NCBI GenBank assembly: GCA_001508155.1
Contig: LGFI01000011.1
Location: 19,341-83,340 of the forward strand
Reading direction: 5' to 3'
DNA: 64,000 bases
Source of the DNA: Acetothermia bacterium 64_32
Lineage (GTDB): Bacteria; Bipolaricaulota; Bipolaricaulia; Bipolaricaulales; Bipolaricaulaceae
In this document: positions 53,426-61,870 of the stretch, one piece after another
How the letters are laid out: the number at the start of each line of letters is the position of its first letter
Numbering within the stretch: position 1 is the stretch's first letter
The notes under the pieces: model-generated
What the model was told of the DNA's origin: nothing
What the model saw: the letters and a program-made list of their open reading frames with translations, nothing else
Database searches by the model: none
Made by a program: the position numbers and the translations under genes

Positions 53426-54313
53426 GTGACGCTTTTCCTCCACGCGGTCGAGCAGGGGCTGATCTACGGCCTGATGGCCCTGGGGGTATACGTCTCGTTC
53501 CGGGTACTCGCGTTTCCCGACCTCTCCGTGGACGGGACGTTCCCCCTGGGGGCCGCGGTTGCAGCCGCTCTGATCATCGGGGGCTGGGACCCGTTCCTTG
53601 CCTCCCTGGTGGCCCTGGGGGCGGGGATGGTGGCCGGGGCGTTCACCGGGATCTTGGCCACCAAGTTCCGGATCCAAGGGCTGCTCGCCGGGGTGCTGAC
53701 GATGATCATGCTCTACTCCCTCAACCTCCGCATCATGGGGCGGCCGAACCTGCCCCTGCTCGGCCGCCCCTCCGCCCTCACCGCCGCCATGCAGGCACTA
53801 CACCTCCCCCCCTCCTGGGGGCTGGTGCTGGTGGCGGCCTGCCTGGCCCTGGGCTGCAAGCTCCTGCTGGACCTCTTCTTCCACACCGAGCTTGGCACCG
53901 CCATGCGGGCCACCGGCAACAACCCCGATATGGTGCAGGCCTTGGGGATAAACCCCGAGACCATGGTCATCCTGGGCTTGGCCTTGTCCAACGGCCTTGT
54001 CGCCCTGGCCGGGGCCCTGGTGGCCCAGTACTCGGGGTTTGCGGATGTGGGCATGGGGGTGGGAACCATCGTGGCCGGACTGGCCTCGGTGATCGTGGGG
54101 GAGATGTTGCTGAGACCCCGCACGGTTCTGTGGGCCACGGCCGCAGCCCTGCTCGGTTCTTGCCTCTACCGGGGGGCGATCCTGGTGGCGCTGCGTTACG
54201 GGGGGGCACTGGGGTTCACCGCCTCGGATCTCAAGCTCCTTACCGCCCTGGTGGTGCTGGGGGCGCTCGTGGCCCCGGCGATCCGGGCACGTCTGCGGGG
54301 TGAGGAGGCATGA
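53426..54313 (+). CDS. ABC transporter permease (TrpY-like)
   Basis: 295 residues with about eight to nine helices of the branched-chain/LivH-type permease fold: FRVLAFPDLSVDGTFPLGAA and AMRATGNNPDMVQALGINP are typical of the permeases partnered with PF04392 binding proteins. GTG start 12 bases after the binding-protein stop; ends in an ATGA overlap with the ATPase. Confidence 0.9.
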   Translation: MTLFLHAVEQGLIYGLMALGVYVSFRVLAFPDLSVDGTFPLGAAVAAALIIGGWDPFLASLVALGAGMVAGAFTGILATKFRIQGLLAGVLTMIMLYSLNLRIMGRPNLPLLGRPSALTAAMQALHLPPSWGLVLVAACLALGCKLLLDLFFHTELGTAMRATGNNPDMVQALGINPETMVILGLALSNGLVALAGALVAQYSGFADVGMGVGTIVAGLASVIVGEMLLRPRTVLWATAAALLGSCLYRGAILVALRYGGALGFTASDLKLLTALVVLGALVAPAIRARLRGEEA

Positions 54314-55119
54314 TCCTGGAGGTGTGCGGCATCACCAAGACCTTCTCCCTGGGCCTGGAGAAGGTGGAGGCCCTGCGGGGGATTGACCTCGCCTTGACCC
54401 AAGGGGAGTTCGTCACGGTGATCGGCTCCAACGGGGCCGGAAAATCCACCCTGCTCAACGTCATCGCCGGCACCTGCCGGCCCAGCCGCGGCCGGGTGAG
54501 GATCGCCGGGCGGGACGTGACCCGCTGGCCGGCCCATCGGCGGGCCAGGTGGATCGGCCGGGTGTTCCAGGACCCCCTGCGGGGCACCGCCGCCCACATG
54601 ACCCTGGCCGAGAACCTGGCCTTGGCGCTGCGTAAGGGCCCCCGGGGGCTGGGCCTGGCCCTTTCCCACGCCCGGCGGAGGCTCCTTGCGGAGGCCCTGG
54701 CCCCCCTGGACATGGGCCTCGAGGGCCGCCTAAACGAAAGGGTTGCCCACCTCTCCGGCGGGGAACGCCAGGCGGTGACCGTGCTCATGGCTACCCTTTC
54801 CCGGCCAATGCTCCTGCTTTTAGACGAACACACCGCCGCCCTGGACCCGGCAAACGCCGACAAGGTGCTTGAGATAACCGAACGCCTGGTAAAGGAAAAC
54901 GGGATCACCACCCTCATGGTCACCCATCGCATGGACCAGGCCCTCCGCACCGGAAGCCGCCTGATAATGATGCACAAGGGCAGGGTGCAGCTGGACCTAA
55001 GGGGGGAGAGAAAACAGGGCTTCACCGTAGACGACCTGGTGGGGCTGTTCAGGAAGGTGGGCGTGACGGACGACGAGCTGCTTTTGGGCCAGCAGCCCCT
55101 TAAGGAGGCAACGGCTTGA
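54310..55119 (+). CDS. ABC transporter ATPase (TrpZ-like)
   Basis: 269 residues. Walker A GSNGAGKSTLLNVIAG, signature HLSGGERQAVTVLMA, Walker B LLLLDEHTAALDP with the usual proline replaced by His (DEH), a form seen in this transporter group. Powers the importer formed with the two preceding genes. Its stop overlaps the TTG start of proC (TTGA). Confidence 0.92.
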   Translation: MILEVCGITKTFSLGLEKVEALRGIDLALTQGEFVTVIGSNGAGKSTLLNVIAGTCRPSRGRVRIAGRDVTRWPAHRRARWIGRVFQDPLRGTAAHMTLAENLALALRKGPRGLGLALSHARRRLLAEALAPLDMGLEGRLNERVAHLSGGERQAVTVLMATLSRPMLLLLDEHTAALDPANADKVLEITERLVKENGITTLMVTHRMDQALRTGSRLIMMHKGRVQLDLRGERKQGFTVDDLVGLFRKVGVTDDELLLGQQPLKEATA

Positions 55120-55940
55120 CCAAGCGGAGCATCGCGATAGTGGGCCTCGGGACCATCGGGGCGGCCCTGGCCAGTGGGATCCTCAAGGCCGGGCTCGCCA
55201 CCCGGGAGACCCTGGCGGGGAGCACCGCCCACCCCGAGACGGCCGCCGAGGCCGCCCGCCGACTGGGAATCCCCGTGACCTGCGATAACCGCACCTTGGT
55301 CAGAGGAAAGGACATCGTGGTGCTGGCGGTAAAGCCCAAGACCATGCCCAAGGTGCTCTCCGAGCTCCGCGAGGTGGTCCTCCCCAGCCAGCTCGTCATC
55401 TCGGTGGCCGCGGCCACCCCCACCCGGTTCGTGGAGGAAGGGCTGGGGAAACCGATCCCGGTGGTGAGGGCCATGCCCAACACCCCGTGCCGGATCGGCC
55501 TGGGGATGACGGCCATCTGCCCGGGCCGGCATGCCCGCCCCGAGCACCTGAAGGCAGCAAGGGAGCTCTTCTCCTCGGTGGGCCGGGTGGCCCAGATCGA
55601 GGACGAGGAGCTGATGGACGCCGTAACCGCCCTTTCAGGGTCCGGGCCGGCCTACGCCTACATCATCGTGGAGGCCCTGGCGGAAGGTGGGGTGAAGATG
55701 GGACTTCCCAGGAAGCTGGCTACCGAACTGGCTGCCCAGGCGATCCTGGGCGGGGCGGCCCTGGTGCTGGAGTCAGGGGAGCATCCGGCCCTGCTCAAGG
55801 ACGACGTCACCACCCCGGCTGGGGTGACCATCGACGGGATCATGGCCCTGGAGGAGGGCGGCCTGAGGGTGGCGTTGATCAGGGCCGTCATGGCGGCCAC
55901 GGAACGGGGGAAGGCCCTGTCCCAGAACCCCCTTTCCTAA
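55116..55940 (+). CDS. proC: Pyrroline-5-carboxylate reductase
   Basis: 274 residues. NADPH fold SIAIVGLGTIGAALASGIL, then VLAVKPKTMPKVLSEL, VRAMPNTPCRIGLGMTA and the substrate region ALSGSGPAYAYIIVEALAEG with DVTTPAGVTIDGIMALEEGG near the end. Last step of proline synthesis. The TTG at 55116 is set nine bases after AAGGAGG and overlaps the ATPase stop, so proline synthesis is tied to the transporter operon and would share its attenuator. Confidence 0.95.
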   Translation: MTKRSIAIVGLGTIGAALASGILKAGLATRETLAGSTAHPETAAEAARRLGIPVTCDNRTLVRGKDIVVLAVKPKTMPKVLSELREVVLPSQLVISVAAATPTRFVEEGLGKPIPVVRAMPNTPCRIGLGMTAICPGRHARPEHLKAARELFSSVGRVAQIEDEELMDAVTALSGSGPAYAYIIVEALAEGGVKMGLPRKLATELAAQAILGGAALVLESGEHPALLKDDVTTPAGVTIDGIMALEEGGLRVALIRAVMAATERGKALSQNPLS

Positions 55941-56119
55941 ACCTTCTTCTGTGGCTCCGGACGGAAGAGGAGCCAAACCAGGATCCCCCCGGGAAAGCCG
56001 AGGAAGAACACCATCAACCCGGCCAGCCAGCCGGATTTGCCCCGCCGTTCTGCGTCCTGAAAAGCCCAACCCGCACTGACCACCATGGCCAACACGTAAA
56101 GCGTTGCGAAAAGGAACAT
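55937..56119 (-). CDS. Small two-helix membrane protein
   Basis: 60 residues: FLFATLYVLAMVVSAGWAF, a short basic loop DAERRGKSGW, and LAGLMVFFLGFPGGILVWLL, ending in a basic tail. No family assigned, but GGAGGAGAT precedes the ATG at the right distance and the composition is that of a real membrane protein. It overlaps the end of proC by four bases and lies 16 bases after DUF763, so they may share a message. Confidence 0.7.
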   Translation of the reverse strand: MFLFATLYVLAMVVSAGWAFQDAERRGKSGWLAGLMVFFLGFPGGILVWLLFRPEPQKKV

Positions 56120-56135
56120 ATCTCCTCCGCGAACC

Positions 56136-57221
56136 TCAGGGGGGTGTCTGGATTATGTGGGTCAGGCGCCGCAGGGCGGCGAGCTCCTGGCGCTGGCCGA
56201 GCCTGGCCCGCCTGACCGCCCGCCGGAGGGCCTGGATGGTCCGGTCATAGGTCCCCCTGTCCACCGGATAGGGCATTCCGTCCTTCCCCCCATGGGCATA
56301 GGAGAACCGGGCTGGGTCCCGGAATGAGGCCGGTGCCCCGTACACCAGCTCCGCAAGGAGCGCCAGCGCCCGGAGGCCCTTGGCCCCCAGACCCGGAACC
56401 GCAAGCAGCCTTTCGAAATCCTGGGCTTGGCTTTCGTAGGCCTTGAGGAAAACCGACCGGAGCCGGGCCGGGTTGATGTCCGAAAGGAGCACCATATGGC
56501 GACGGGGGAGCTTGACCCGCTGAAGGGCGGCAAGCTCCTCGGCCAGTTCCCCAGGGGGCCGGCGAGCCAGCTCCGGGATGGCCTCCCGGGCCGGGGCCGC
56601 CTCGCCCGCCACCAGGTTCAACACCAACCCCGCTCGCTCCCCCACTACCCCCACGTGGGGCTCGCACACAAAGCTCTCCAACCCCTCGGACAGCCAGTGA
56701 TAACGCCTGGCCATCCCGGTCTGCCCCCGCATCCCCTGCTGGACCACGCACCAGTTGCCCTCCCGGTCGAAGAAGAAGGCGTGGTGATAGATCTGGAAGC
56801 CATCCTGCAGGGCGGCGGAGTCCACCTTGGCCGCCATGCGGGAGGCGTAAACCAGGGCTTGGGGCTCGGCGCGAAGCTCATCCGCCCGGGCCATGATCTC
56901 CTGCGGGGTGCGTCGGGAGGCCGCCCCCTTCCCCCCGGCGGCATAAAGCCCCAGTTCACCCCCCACCTGGGCCAGGGCCTCCTTCAACGCCCCACAGGTG
57001 GTGGTGGTAAGCCCGCTTGAGTGCCAGTCAAACCCCAGAAAGGCCCCCAAGGCCTGGAACCAAAACGGGTCGGCCAGGCGACGAAGGACCTCACCGGTTC
57101 CAAACTCCTCACCGATCGCCAGCAGGACCTCCCGCCCCAGGATCACCATCCGGGAGAAAAGCCACCTTGGGGCATGGCCCCCATGCAGGGGGAGATCAGC
57201 AGTCCCAGTACGCCGCGGCAT
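56136..57221 (-). CDS. DUF763 protein
   Basis: 361 residues. The opening RRTGTADLPLHGGHAPRWLF and the run HHAFFFDREGNWCVVQQGM mark DUF763, a conserved family of archaea and some thermophilic bacteria. A helix-hairpin-helix-like stretch (LAVPGLGAKGLRALALLAEL) at about 275-295 suggests DNA or nucleic acid contact. The function is unknown. TAAAAT lies six bases before the ATG and no Shine-Dalgarno is seen. Confidence 0.85.
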   Translation of the reverse strand: MPRRTGTADLPLHGGHAPRWLFSRMVILGREVLLAIGEEFGTGEVLRRLADPFWFQALGAFLGFDWHSSGLTTTTCGALKEALAQVGGELGLYAAGGKGAASRRTPQEIMARADELRAEPQALVYASRMAAKVDSAALQDGFQIYHHAFFFDREGNWCVVQQGMRGQTGMARRYHWLSEGLESFVCEPHVGVVGERAGLVLNLVAGEAAPAREAIPELARRPPGELAEELAALQRVKLPRRHMVLLSDINPARLRSVFLKAYESQAQDFERLLAVPGLGAKGLRALALLAELVYGAPASFRDPARFSYAHGGKDGMPYPVDRGTYDRTIQALRRAVRRARLGQRQELAALRRLTHIIQTPP

Positions 57222-57239
57222 GAACGGATTTTAACACCC

Positions 57240-57268
57240 TTGACCTTTCCCCATCATAGCGCCAGAAT
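57240..57268 (+). promoter_or_regulatory. Promoter of the GH113-like gene
   Basis: TTGACC, 17 bases, CAGAAT, giving a ~6-base leader; alternatively TAGCCT at 57268-57273 is seven bases from the ATG. Either way no Shine-Dalgarno is present. Confidence 0.5.
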
Positions 57269-57280
57269 AGCCTTAGTTTA

Positions 57281-58321
57281 ATGCTTATCAAATGGCTGTG
57301 CGGCCTGCTCGCCCTCCTCATCGGCGTCCAGCTAGTGGAGGAGATGACAGGACCTCAAGGGGGAACGCGTTGGGAGCCAGTGTTCCACCCCGGCATGTCC
57401 TTCGCCGCCTGGGAAAGCCGGGCCTACGGAACCCTGGATGCCGGACGCTCCTTGCTGGCCCTGCGGGAGCTCAACGTGGAGTGGGTGGCCCTGGTGGTGA
57501 CCTGGTACCAGGACCGGCTGGACAGCCTGGCCATCTACCGGGACCCCCGCTACACCCCCGACGACGAGGGCTTGGTGGGGACCATCCAGCTCCTCCACCG
57601 CTTGGGCTTTAAGGTGCTGCTCAAGCCCACCGTGGACGTACAGGACGGCAGCTGGCGGGGGGACATCGCCTTCCAGGACGAGGAGGGGTGGGACCTGTGG
57701 TTCGCCAGCTATCGCCACTTCCTGGCCCATTACGCCCGGCTGGCCGCCGACCAGGGGGTGGAGGAGTTCTGCGTGGGGGTGGAGCTCTCCAGCACCCTCC
57801 CCAGGGAGGATGACTGGCGCAAGGTCATAGCTGAGGTCAGGAAGCTCTTCCCCGGCCCCCTGACTTACGCCGCCAACTGGGACAGCTTCTGGAGGGTCCC
57901 CTTCTGGGATGCCCTGGATTACGTGGGGATCGACGCCTATTTCGAGCTAGCGGTGGACGAAGACCCCAGCTTGGAGGAGCTGATGGCCGCCTGGGCCCCT
58001 TGGGCAGAGGAGCTGGAGACCCTATACGAGCTTGTGGAAAAGCCCATCCTGTTTACAGAGGCCGGCTGCCGCAGCATCTCCGGCGCCAGCCTACAGCCCT
58101 GGAACTGGGCCATCCCAGGCGAGGTGGACTTGGAAGAGCAAGCCCTCTACTATGAGGCAACGTTACGCACTTTTTGGGACAAACCATGGTTTTACGGCTT
58201 TTTCTGGTGGGCCTGGGATCCCCGTTGGGAATCTGGGCCCGCGGTCGACACCGGATACACCGTACGGGGCAAGCCCGCCGGCGAGGTGCTGGCCCGCTGG
58301 TATGCTAGCCCCCACGATTAG
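57281..58321 (+). CDS. GH113-like glycoside hydrolase
   Basis: 346 residues. An N-terminal signal or anchor (LIKWLCGLLALLIGVQLV) is followed by a TIM barrel of the GH-A clan resembling family 113 mannanases: GMSFAAWESRAYGT, LLKPTVDVQDGSWRG, the acid/base glutamate in FCVGVELSS, the nucleophile in KPILFTEAGCRS and a final FYGFFWWAWDP. It is probably extracytoplasmic and acts on beta-mannan or a related glycan. The stop overlaps the convergent YbjQ gene by four bases. Confidence 0.82.
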   Translation: MLIKWLCGLLALLIGVQLVEEMTGPQGGTRWEPVFHPGMSFAAWESRAYGTLDAGRSLLALRELNVEWVALVVTWYQDRLDSLAIYRDPRYTPDDEGLVGTIQLLHRLGFKVLLKPTVDVQDGSWRGDIAFQDEEGWDLWFASYRHFLAHYARLAADQGVEEFCVGVELSSTLPREDDWRKVIAEVRKLFPGPLTYAANWDSFWRVPFWDALDYVGIDAYFELAVDEDPSLEELMAAWAPWAEELETLYELVEKPILFTEAGCRSISGASLQPWNWAIPGEVDLEEQALYYEATLRTFWDKPWFYGFFWWAWDPRWESGPAVDTGYTVRGKPAGEVLARWYASPHD

Positions 58322-58632
58322 GCCAGTTTCACCGCGGTGCCGTAGGCGAGCACCTCGGCTGCCCCGGCCATGGTCTGGGCGGTGGCCAGCCGGACCCCCA
58401 CCACGGCGTCCGCCCCCAGGTCCTCCGCCTCTTTGACCATCCTCTCGATGGCCAGCCGGCGGGCCTCGGCCAGCATCTCGGTGTAATCCTTGATCTCGCC
58501 GCCCACCACGTTCCGCAGCCCGGCCATGATGTCCCGCCCCAGATGCCGAGCTCGGATGGTGCTGCCCTGCACCAGGCCCAAGACCTCCGCTATCTCCCTT
58601 CCCGGGATCCGATCAACCGTCACCACGAGCAT
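58318..58632 (-). CDS. YbjQ/UPF0145 family protein
   Basis: 104 residues of the YbjQ fold: [54 protein letters not shown] pentamer-forming family sometimes called heavy-metal-binding, with no firm function. AAGGAGGGTAGGG precedes the ATG. Overlaps the small membrane protein gene by 20 bases. Confidence 0.9.
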   Translation of the reverse strand: MLVVTVDRIPGREIAEVLGLVQGSTIRARHLGRDIMAGLRNVVGGEIKDYTEMLAEARRLAIERMVKEAEDLGADAVVGVRLATAQTMAGAAEVLAYGTAVKLA

Positions 58633-58828
58633 CCCTACCCTCCTTCAGCCTTTCCCAGATGAGCCCCGCCAGGGTGAGGACCAACCCCAAGGCCCCCAGC
58701 AGGATCACCCACTTGAGGAAGGGCGGCACCCCGGGGATCCGCCACAGGGCCCGCACCAGCTCATAGCCACCATAGCCGAAGAGGAGCAACACCGAGCCCA
58801 CAAGCAGCGTGTACCCTAACCTGAGCAT
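58613..58828 (-). CDS. Small membrane protein
   Basis: 71 residues with two helices: [20 protein letters not shown] and [19 protein letters not shown], charged at the C-terminus. No family recognised. An ATG at 58828 starts just before the first helix; a TTG at 58867 would add 13 residues. Co-directional with and overlapping ybjQ, so probably one unit. Confidence 0.6.
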   Translation of the reverse strand: MLRLGYTLLVGSVLLLFGYGGYELVRALWRIPGVPPFLKWVILLGALGLVLTLAGLIWERLKEGRDARGDG

Positions 58829-58913
58829 GTCCACAGGAAGGGTAGCCGCAAAGGCCTCAAAGGACAAACCAAAGCCCTGGCTTCCGGGGCCATTCGGATG
58901 TAGACTTACCGGC

Positions 58914-59129
58914 GTGCGTAGGGTGCTGGTGGGTGCTGTTCGTGTGTATCAGCGGGTGATCTCCCCGATCCTGCCCCGTAGGTGCCGCTTTTATCCCAGC
59001 TGTTCGGAGTATGCGGCCCAGGCCATCCTCACCCACGGCGTCCTGCGGGGGGGGTGGCTTTCCCTGAAGAGGATCCTCAAGTGTGGTCCCTGGCATCCCG
59101 GCGGCTATGATCCCGTCCCCCCCGCTTGA
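58914..59129 (+). CDS. yidD: Membrane protein insertion efficiency factor
   Basis: 71 residues. [32 protein letters not shown] and [23 protein letters not shown] are the YidD signature. It helps YidC insert inner-membrane proteins. The GTG at 58914 lies seven bases after TAGACT, so it is probably leaderless; longer frames add unrelated residues. The usual neighbours rpmH, rnpA and yidC are absent. Confidence 0.93.
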   Translation: MRRVLVGAVRVYQRVISPILPRRCRFYPSCSEYAAQAILTHGVLRGGWLSLKRILKCGPWHPGGYDPVPPA

Positions 59130-59142
59130 GTTTTGAAGGGCC

Positions 59143-59265
59143 TGGCCCGGCCACGCGGGCTGCAGCAGGGATGTCGCCTGGGCGAGGGGGGAAGCCCGAG
59201 GCGCAGCCGCAGTTCCTGAAGCACGGGGTCCGGGGGCAGGGCATCCCGACGTGGGCTTTTCTTCC
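59143..59265 (+). ncRNA. Possible structured RNA, unclassified
   Basis: The gap between yidD and trmO holds G/C-rich complementary blocks: GGCTGC with GCAGCC around a hairpin CGCCTGGGC/GCCCGAGGCG, a second arm TCCTG/CAGGG, and an outer GGGATGT/GCATCCC, ending in CGTGGGCTTTTCTTCCTTTT. The pairings suggest a three-way junction followed by a T-rich end. I could not match it to SRP, 6S, RNase P or a known riboswitch. The strand is a guess. Confidence 0.3.
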
Positions 59266-59384
59266 TTTTCCAGGTCCACATATCCGACGTCAGCTTAGGA
59301 CGGGCAAAGGGGCCATGGGAAGGCAGTGTAGCCGAAGGCAAGGAGACGCCCGGGGTGAAGGTGTCCGCCTTCTTTCCGTTTCCT

Positions 59385-59413
59385 TTCACACGTTCCACGG
59401 TTTAGGTTAGCCT
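59385..59413 (+). promoter_or_regulatory. Promoter of trmO, leaderless type
   Basis: TTCACA, 17 bases, TAGCCT, seven bases before the ATG at 59421. Confidence 0.65.
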
Positions 59414-59420
59414 TAGGGCG

Positions 59421-59837
59421 ATGGAGCGGATCGAGCTGTGGCCGGTTGGGGTGGTGGAAAGGGAGGGCGAAGGGTCGGCCTGGTGGGAGGAGCTTGCGAG
59501 CCGGCCTTGCCGCATCAGGGTGCGGCCGGAGCTCAGGGAAGGGCTCGTGGGGATTGAGCCCGGGGCGAAGATCCTGGTCCTCTTCTGGCTTCACAGGGCC
59601 GACCGGGGAAGGCTCCTCGTCCATCCCCGCGGGGACCGTACCCGCCCCCTAAGGGGGGTTTTCTCGACCCGGTCCCCCCACCGGCCGAACCCAATCGGGG
59701 CCACCGTGGTCAAGGTACTTGCAGTGGATCAGGGACAAGGCCTGCTCATCGTAGAAGGCCTGGACGCCCTCGACGGCTCCCCGGTGCTGGACATAAAGGC
59801 CGCCAGCCCCCGGTTCGACGAGGGATGCTTAATTTAA
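59421..59837 (+). CDS. trmO: tRNA (t6A37) N6-methyltransferase TrmO-like
   Basis: 138 residues. The TsaA/YaeB signature is plain: VLFWLHRADRGRLLVHPRGD, VFSTRSPHRPNPIGATVVKV and DALDGSPVLDIKAASPRFD. It binds SAM with a beta-barrel fold and methylates t6A at position 37 of Thr tRNAs. It is the single-domain form without the C-terminal extension of E. coli TrmO. No Shine-Dalgarno. Confidence 0.9.
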   Translation: MERIELWPVGVVEREGEGSAWWEELASRPCRIRVRPELREGLVGIEPGAKILVLFWLHRADRGRLLVHPRGDRTRPLRGVFSTRSPHRPNPIGATVVKVLAVDQGQGLLIVEGLDALDGSPVLDIKAASPRFDEGCLI

Positions 59838-59865
59838 GACGAAGGCTTTTCGCTGAGGCGGTTTG

Positions 59866-60639
59866 CTAGCGAATTCCCCAGGTAAAAAACGCCCGCTTTC
59901 CCTCCTCGGTGAGGAACGCCCAGCGGACGAGGCCCATCCTGTCGTGGTGGAAGTCCAGCCCCAGGTCATTGAGGAACGCCTCCAGGGCGTGGCTCACGGC
60001 TTCACAACCCTCCCGGGTGGGATTCGAGAGGAGTTCATCTACTTGGCGCAGGATGTCCTCCGGGACCCCGAGGAGCCGCAGCTCCTCGCCCGCCCAGTGG
60101 AGGGTGGGGGCCCACGAGCCCCGGGCGATCGAGAGGAGCTTTACCAAAGCACCGCCGGCCTGCCCTAGCACCAAGCGGGTCTCAAACTCGTTTCCCCGAT
60201 GCAGGCACTTCACCGCTCGGCCGAGGCCGAAAACCGCTTCCAGGTAGTGGACCTTGAGGCGTTCCTCCCTCACCTCCTCGGGGAGCCTTGCTAGGCGGGG
60301 AAACAAGTCTTTGAGGCGCCCCTGGGGGTCGTGCAGGATGCGTGCATGGCGGAAAGGATAGTGGTCGATATCCCGAGGTGAACTTTCCAAGGCTACAAGC
60401 TCGCTCCAGGGCCGCAGGTAGAACTCGTGATCCACCCTCCGGGGCGGGCCCTTATCGATGGCGAACACGTGGCGCTCTTCCAAGGGCATCTCATCATAGG
60501 CGGCGTCTTCAAGCACCACCTCGAAGTCGTAGTCGGAAAGGGAATCACGGAACGGCCGCGAGGCCGATCCGACAAGATAAATCCCGATGACCCCCGGCCA
60601 TCCGACGTAGGGTTTTATCAGCTCCAGAGCTCTATCCAT
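59866..60639 (-). CDS. Nucleotidyltransferase-domain protein
   Basis: 257 residues. The N-terminal 110 residues form a pol-beta-type nucleotidyltransferase with IYLVGSASRPFRDSLSDYDF supplying the GS and the D-x-D metal motif, and VDHEFYLRPW giving the third Asp-like position. The remainder is helical, like the substrate-binding part of DUF4037/kanamycin-nucleotidyltransferase relatives. AAGGGGAGCT precedes the ATG. Target unknown; antibiotic, RNA or protein AMPylation are all conceivable. Eight bases downstream of the nitroreductase, same strand. Confidence 0.78.
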   Translation of the reverse strand: MDRALELIKPYVGWPGVIGIYLVGSASRPFRDSLSDYDFEVVLEDAAYDEMPLEERHVFAIDKGPPRRVDHEFYLRPWSELVALESSPRDIDHYPFRHARILHDPQGRLKDLFPRLARLPEEVREERLKVHYLEAVFGLGRAVKCLHRGNEFETRLVLGQAGGALVKLLSIARGSWAPTLHWAGEELRLLGVPEDILRQVDELLSNPTREGCEAVSHALEAFLNDLGLDFHHDRMGLVRWAFLTEEGKRAFFTWGIR

Positions 60640-60647
60640 AGCTCCCC

Positions 60648-61466
60648 TTAGGAACCTCGGCCGCTAGGCTTGCGCTCCCCGGCGCCGTCCTCAGGCCTTC
60701 TCAAGGGCTCAAGGAGGTGGAACCCGCAGGCGGAAAGTTCTTCCAGGATTGCCTGGGGATCGGAGAGCCACTGGCCCCATTTCCTCCCCATGTGTTCGCA
60801 CCAGCTGTAGGTGTCGAAGGTGTGGGTCTCCTCCCGTCCGTCCTCCAATTTCACCATGTAGCCCGCCTTTCGGTAGTAGTCCTGGGCGAGATACCCCTCG
60901 TCCATTACCCGCATCGCCTCCTTCAGGGCCCCCTCGTCGTCCGGCGGGTACCTCCCCTCGTACAGGGTGAAGCTCAGGGGGTAGCGGGGCCTGGGCGGCG
61001 GATCCTCGGCGGGATATCCCATGGCGAGCTGGACCAGGGGGAATACCTTCTCGGGAAGGCCGTACTCCTTCCGGATCTCCGCTGCCCGGAACGGGGCCAT
61101 CCCGAGGAAACAGCTCCCCAGTCCAAGGGCCTCCGCAGCGATGACCATGTTCTCGGCCATGTAGGCTGCATCTTGAATGCCGAAGATGAGGATCGCCAGG
61201 TCGCAGGTCTTCCGTTCCCAGCCCCGGGCGGCGATAACCCGTTCCAGCCTGTGGACGTCCACCAGGACGGTGAAGAGGAGCGGGGCACCGAAAGGGTGCC
61301 TTTTCCGGTCGCGCGATAGGACCACGCTCCCCAGCTGTCCGGCGAAAGGCGCCTGCTGGCCTGCCCGGACGATGGCCTCTATCACCTCGTCCGACGGAAC
61401 ATCCGGCCTGTACCTCCGAATGGACTTCCGCCTCATCAATGCATCTAGCACAGGATTCCCTTCCAC
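60648..61466 (-). CDS. Nitroreductase-family flavoprotein
   Basis: 272 residues. FMN-binding RRKSIRRYRPDVPSDEVIEA near the N-terminus, ENMVIAAEALGLGSCFLGMA in the middle, and LVQLAMGYPAEDPPPRPR. The ~90-residue C-terminal tail beyond the normal fold is unusual for the family. The GTG at 61466 follows AAGGAGG by six bases; an upstream frame is rejected. Uses NAD(P)H to reduce nitro or quinone compounds; substrate unknown. Confidence 0.85.
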   Translation of the reverse strand: MEGNPVLDALMRRKSIRRYRPDVPSDEVIEAIVRAGQQAPFAGQLGSVVLSRDRKRHPFGAPLLFTVLVDVHRLERVIAARGWERKTCDLAILIFGIQDAAYMAENMVIAAEALGLGSCFLGMAPFRAAEIRKEYGLPEKVFPLVQLAMGYPAEDPPPRPRYPLSFTLYEGRYPPDDEGALKEAMRVMDEGYLAQDYYRKAGYMVKLEDGREETHTFDTYSWCEHMGRKWGQWLSDPQAILEELSACGFHLLEPLRRPEDGAGERKPSGRGS

Positions 61467-61478
61467 CGTCCCCTCCTT

Positions 61479-61865
61479 ATGAGCGGCCCCCATATTAACA
61501 TAGTCATCATCTGGGTGCTGCGAGGCCGGAGGGAGACTGTAAAGCTGGTAGAGGAGGTGGCCAGGATGGGGGTGCCAGTCTGCTCCTCCCTATCGGTTAT
61601 CGAGGTTCTGATCGGGGCCAAGCCCGAGGAGGAAGAACGGACGCGCAAGTTCCTCTCCGCCTTGGAGGTTTTGCCCGTGGACAGGGAGGTTGCCGAAAAG
61701 GCGGCCGAATACATAAAGACCTACCAGGACAAAAAGAACCCCGACTTCGCCGATGCCGTCATCGCCGCCACCGCTATGGTCCACGGCTTGGCCTTGGTCA
61801 CCTACAATCGCCGGCACTACCCCATGCCCGAGATCAGGTTCTATCCGCCGACGAGTGGGGAGTGA
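61479..61865 (+). CDS. PIN-domain protein, damaged or partial
   Basis: 128 residues. Residues 30-128 match a VapC-like PIN domain: SSLSVIEVLIGAKPEEEER with the Glu and NPDFADAVIAATAMVHGLAL with an Asp, then VTYNRRHYP. The N-terminal strand, usually LDTNxxIxxL, reads PHINIVIIWVLRG, so the first catalytic Asp is missing. No antitoxin precedes it; its start lies over the nitroreductase promoter region. Probably inactive, possibly a decayed toxin. Confidence 0.6.
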   Translation: MSGPHINIVIIWVLRGRRETVKLVEEVARMGVPVCSSLSVIEVLIGAKPEEEERTRKFLSALEVLPVDREVAEKAAEYIKTYQDKKNPDFADAVIAATAMVHGLALVTYNRRHYPMPEIRFYPPTSGE

Positions 61866-61870
61866 GCCGC

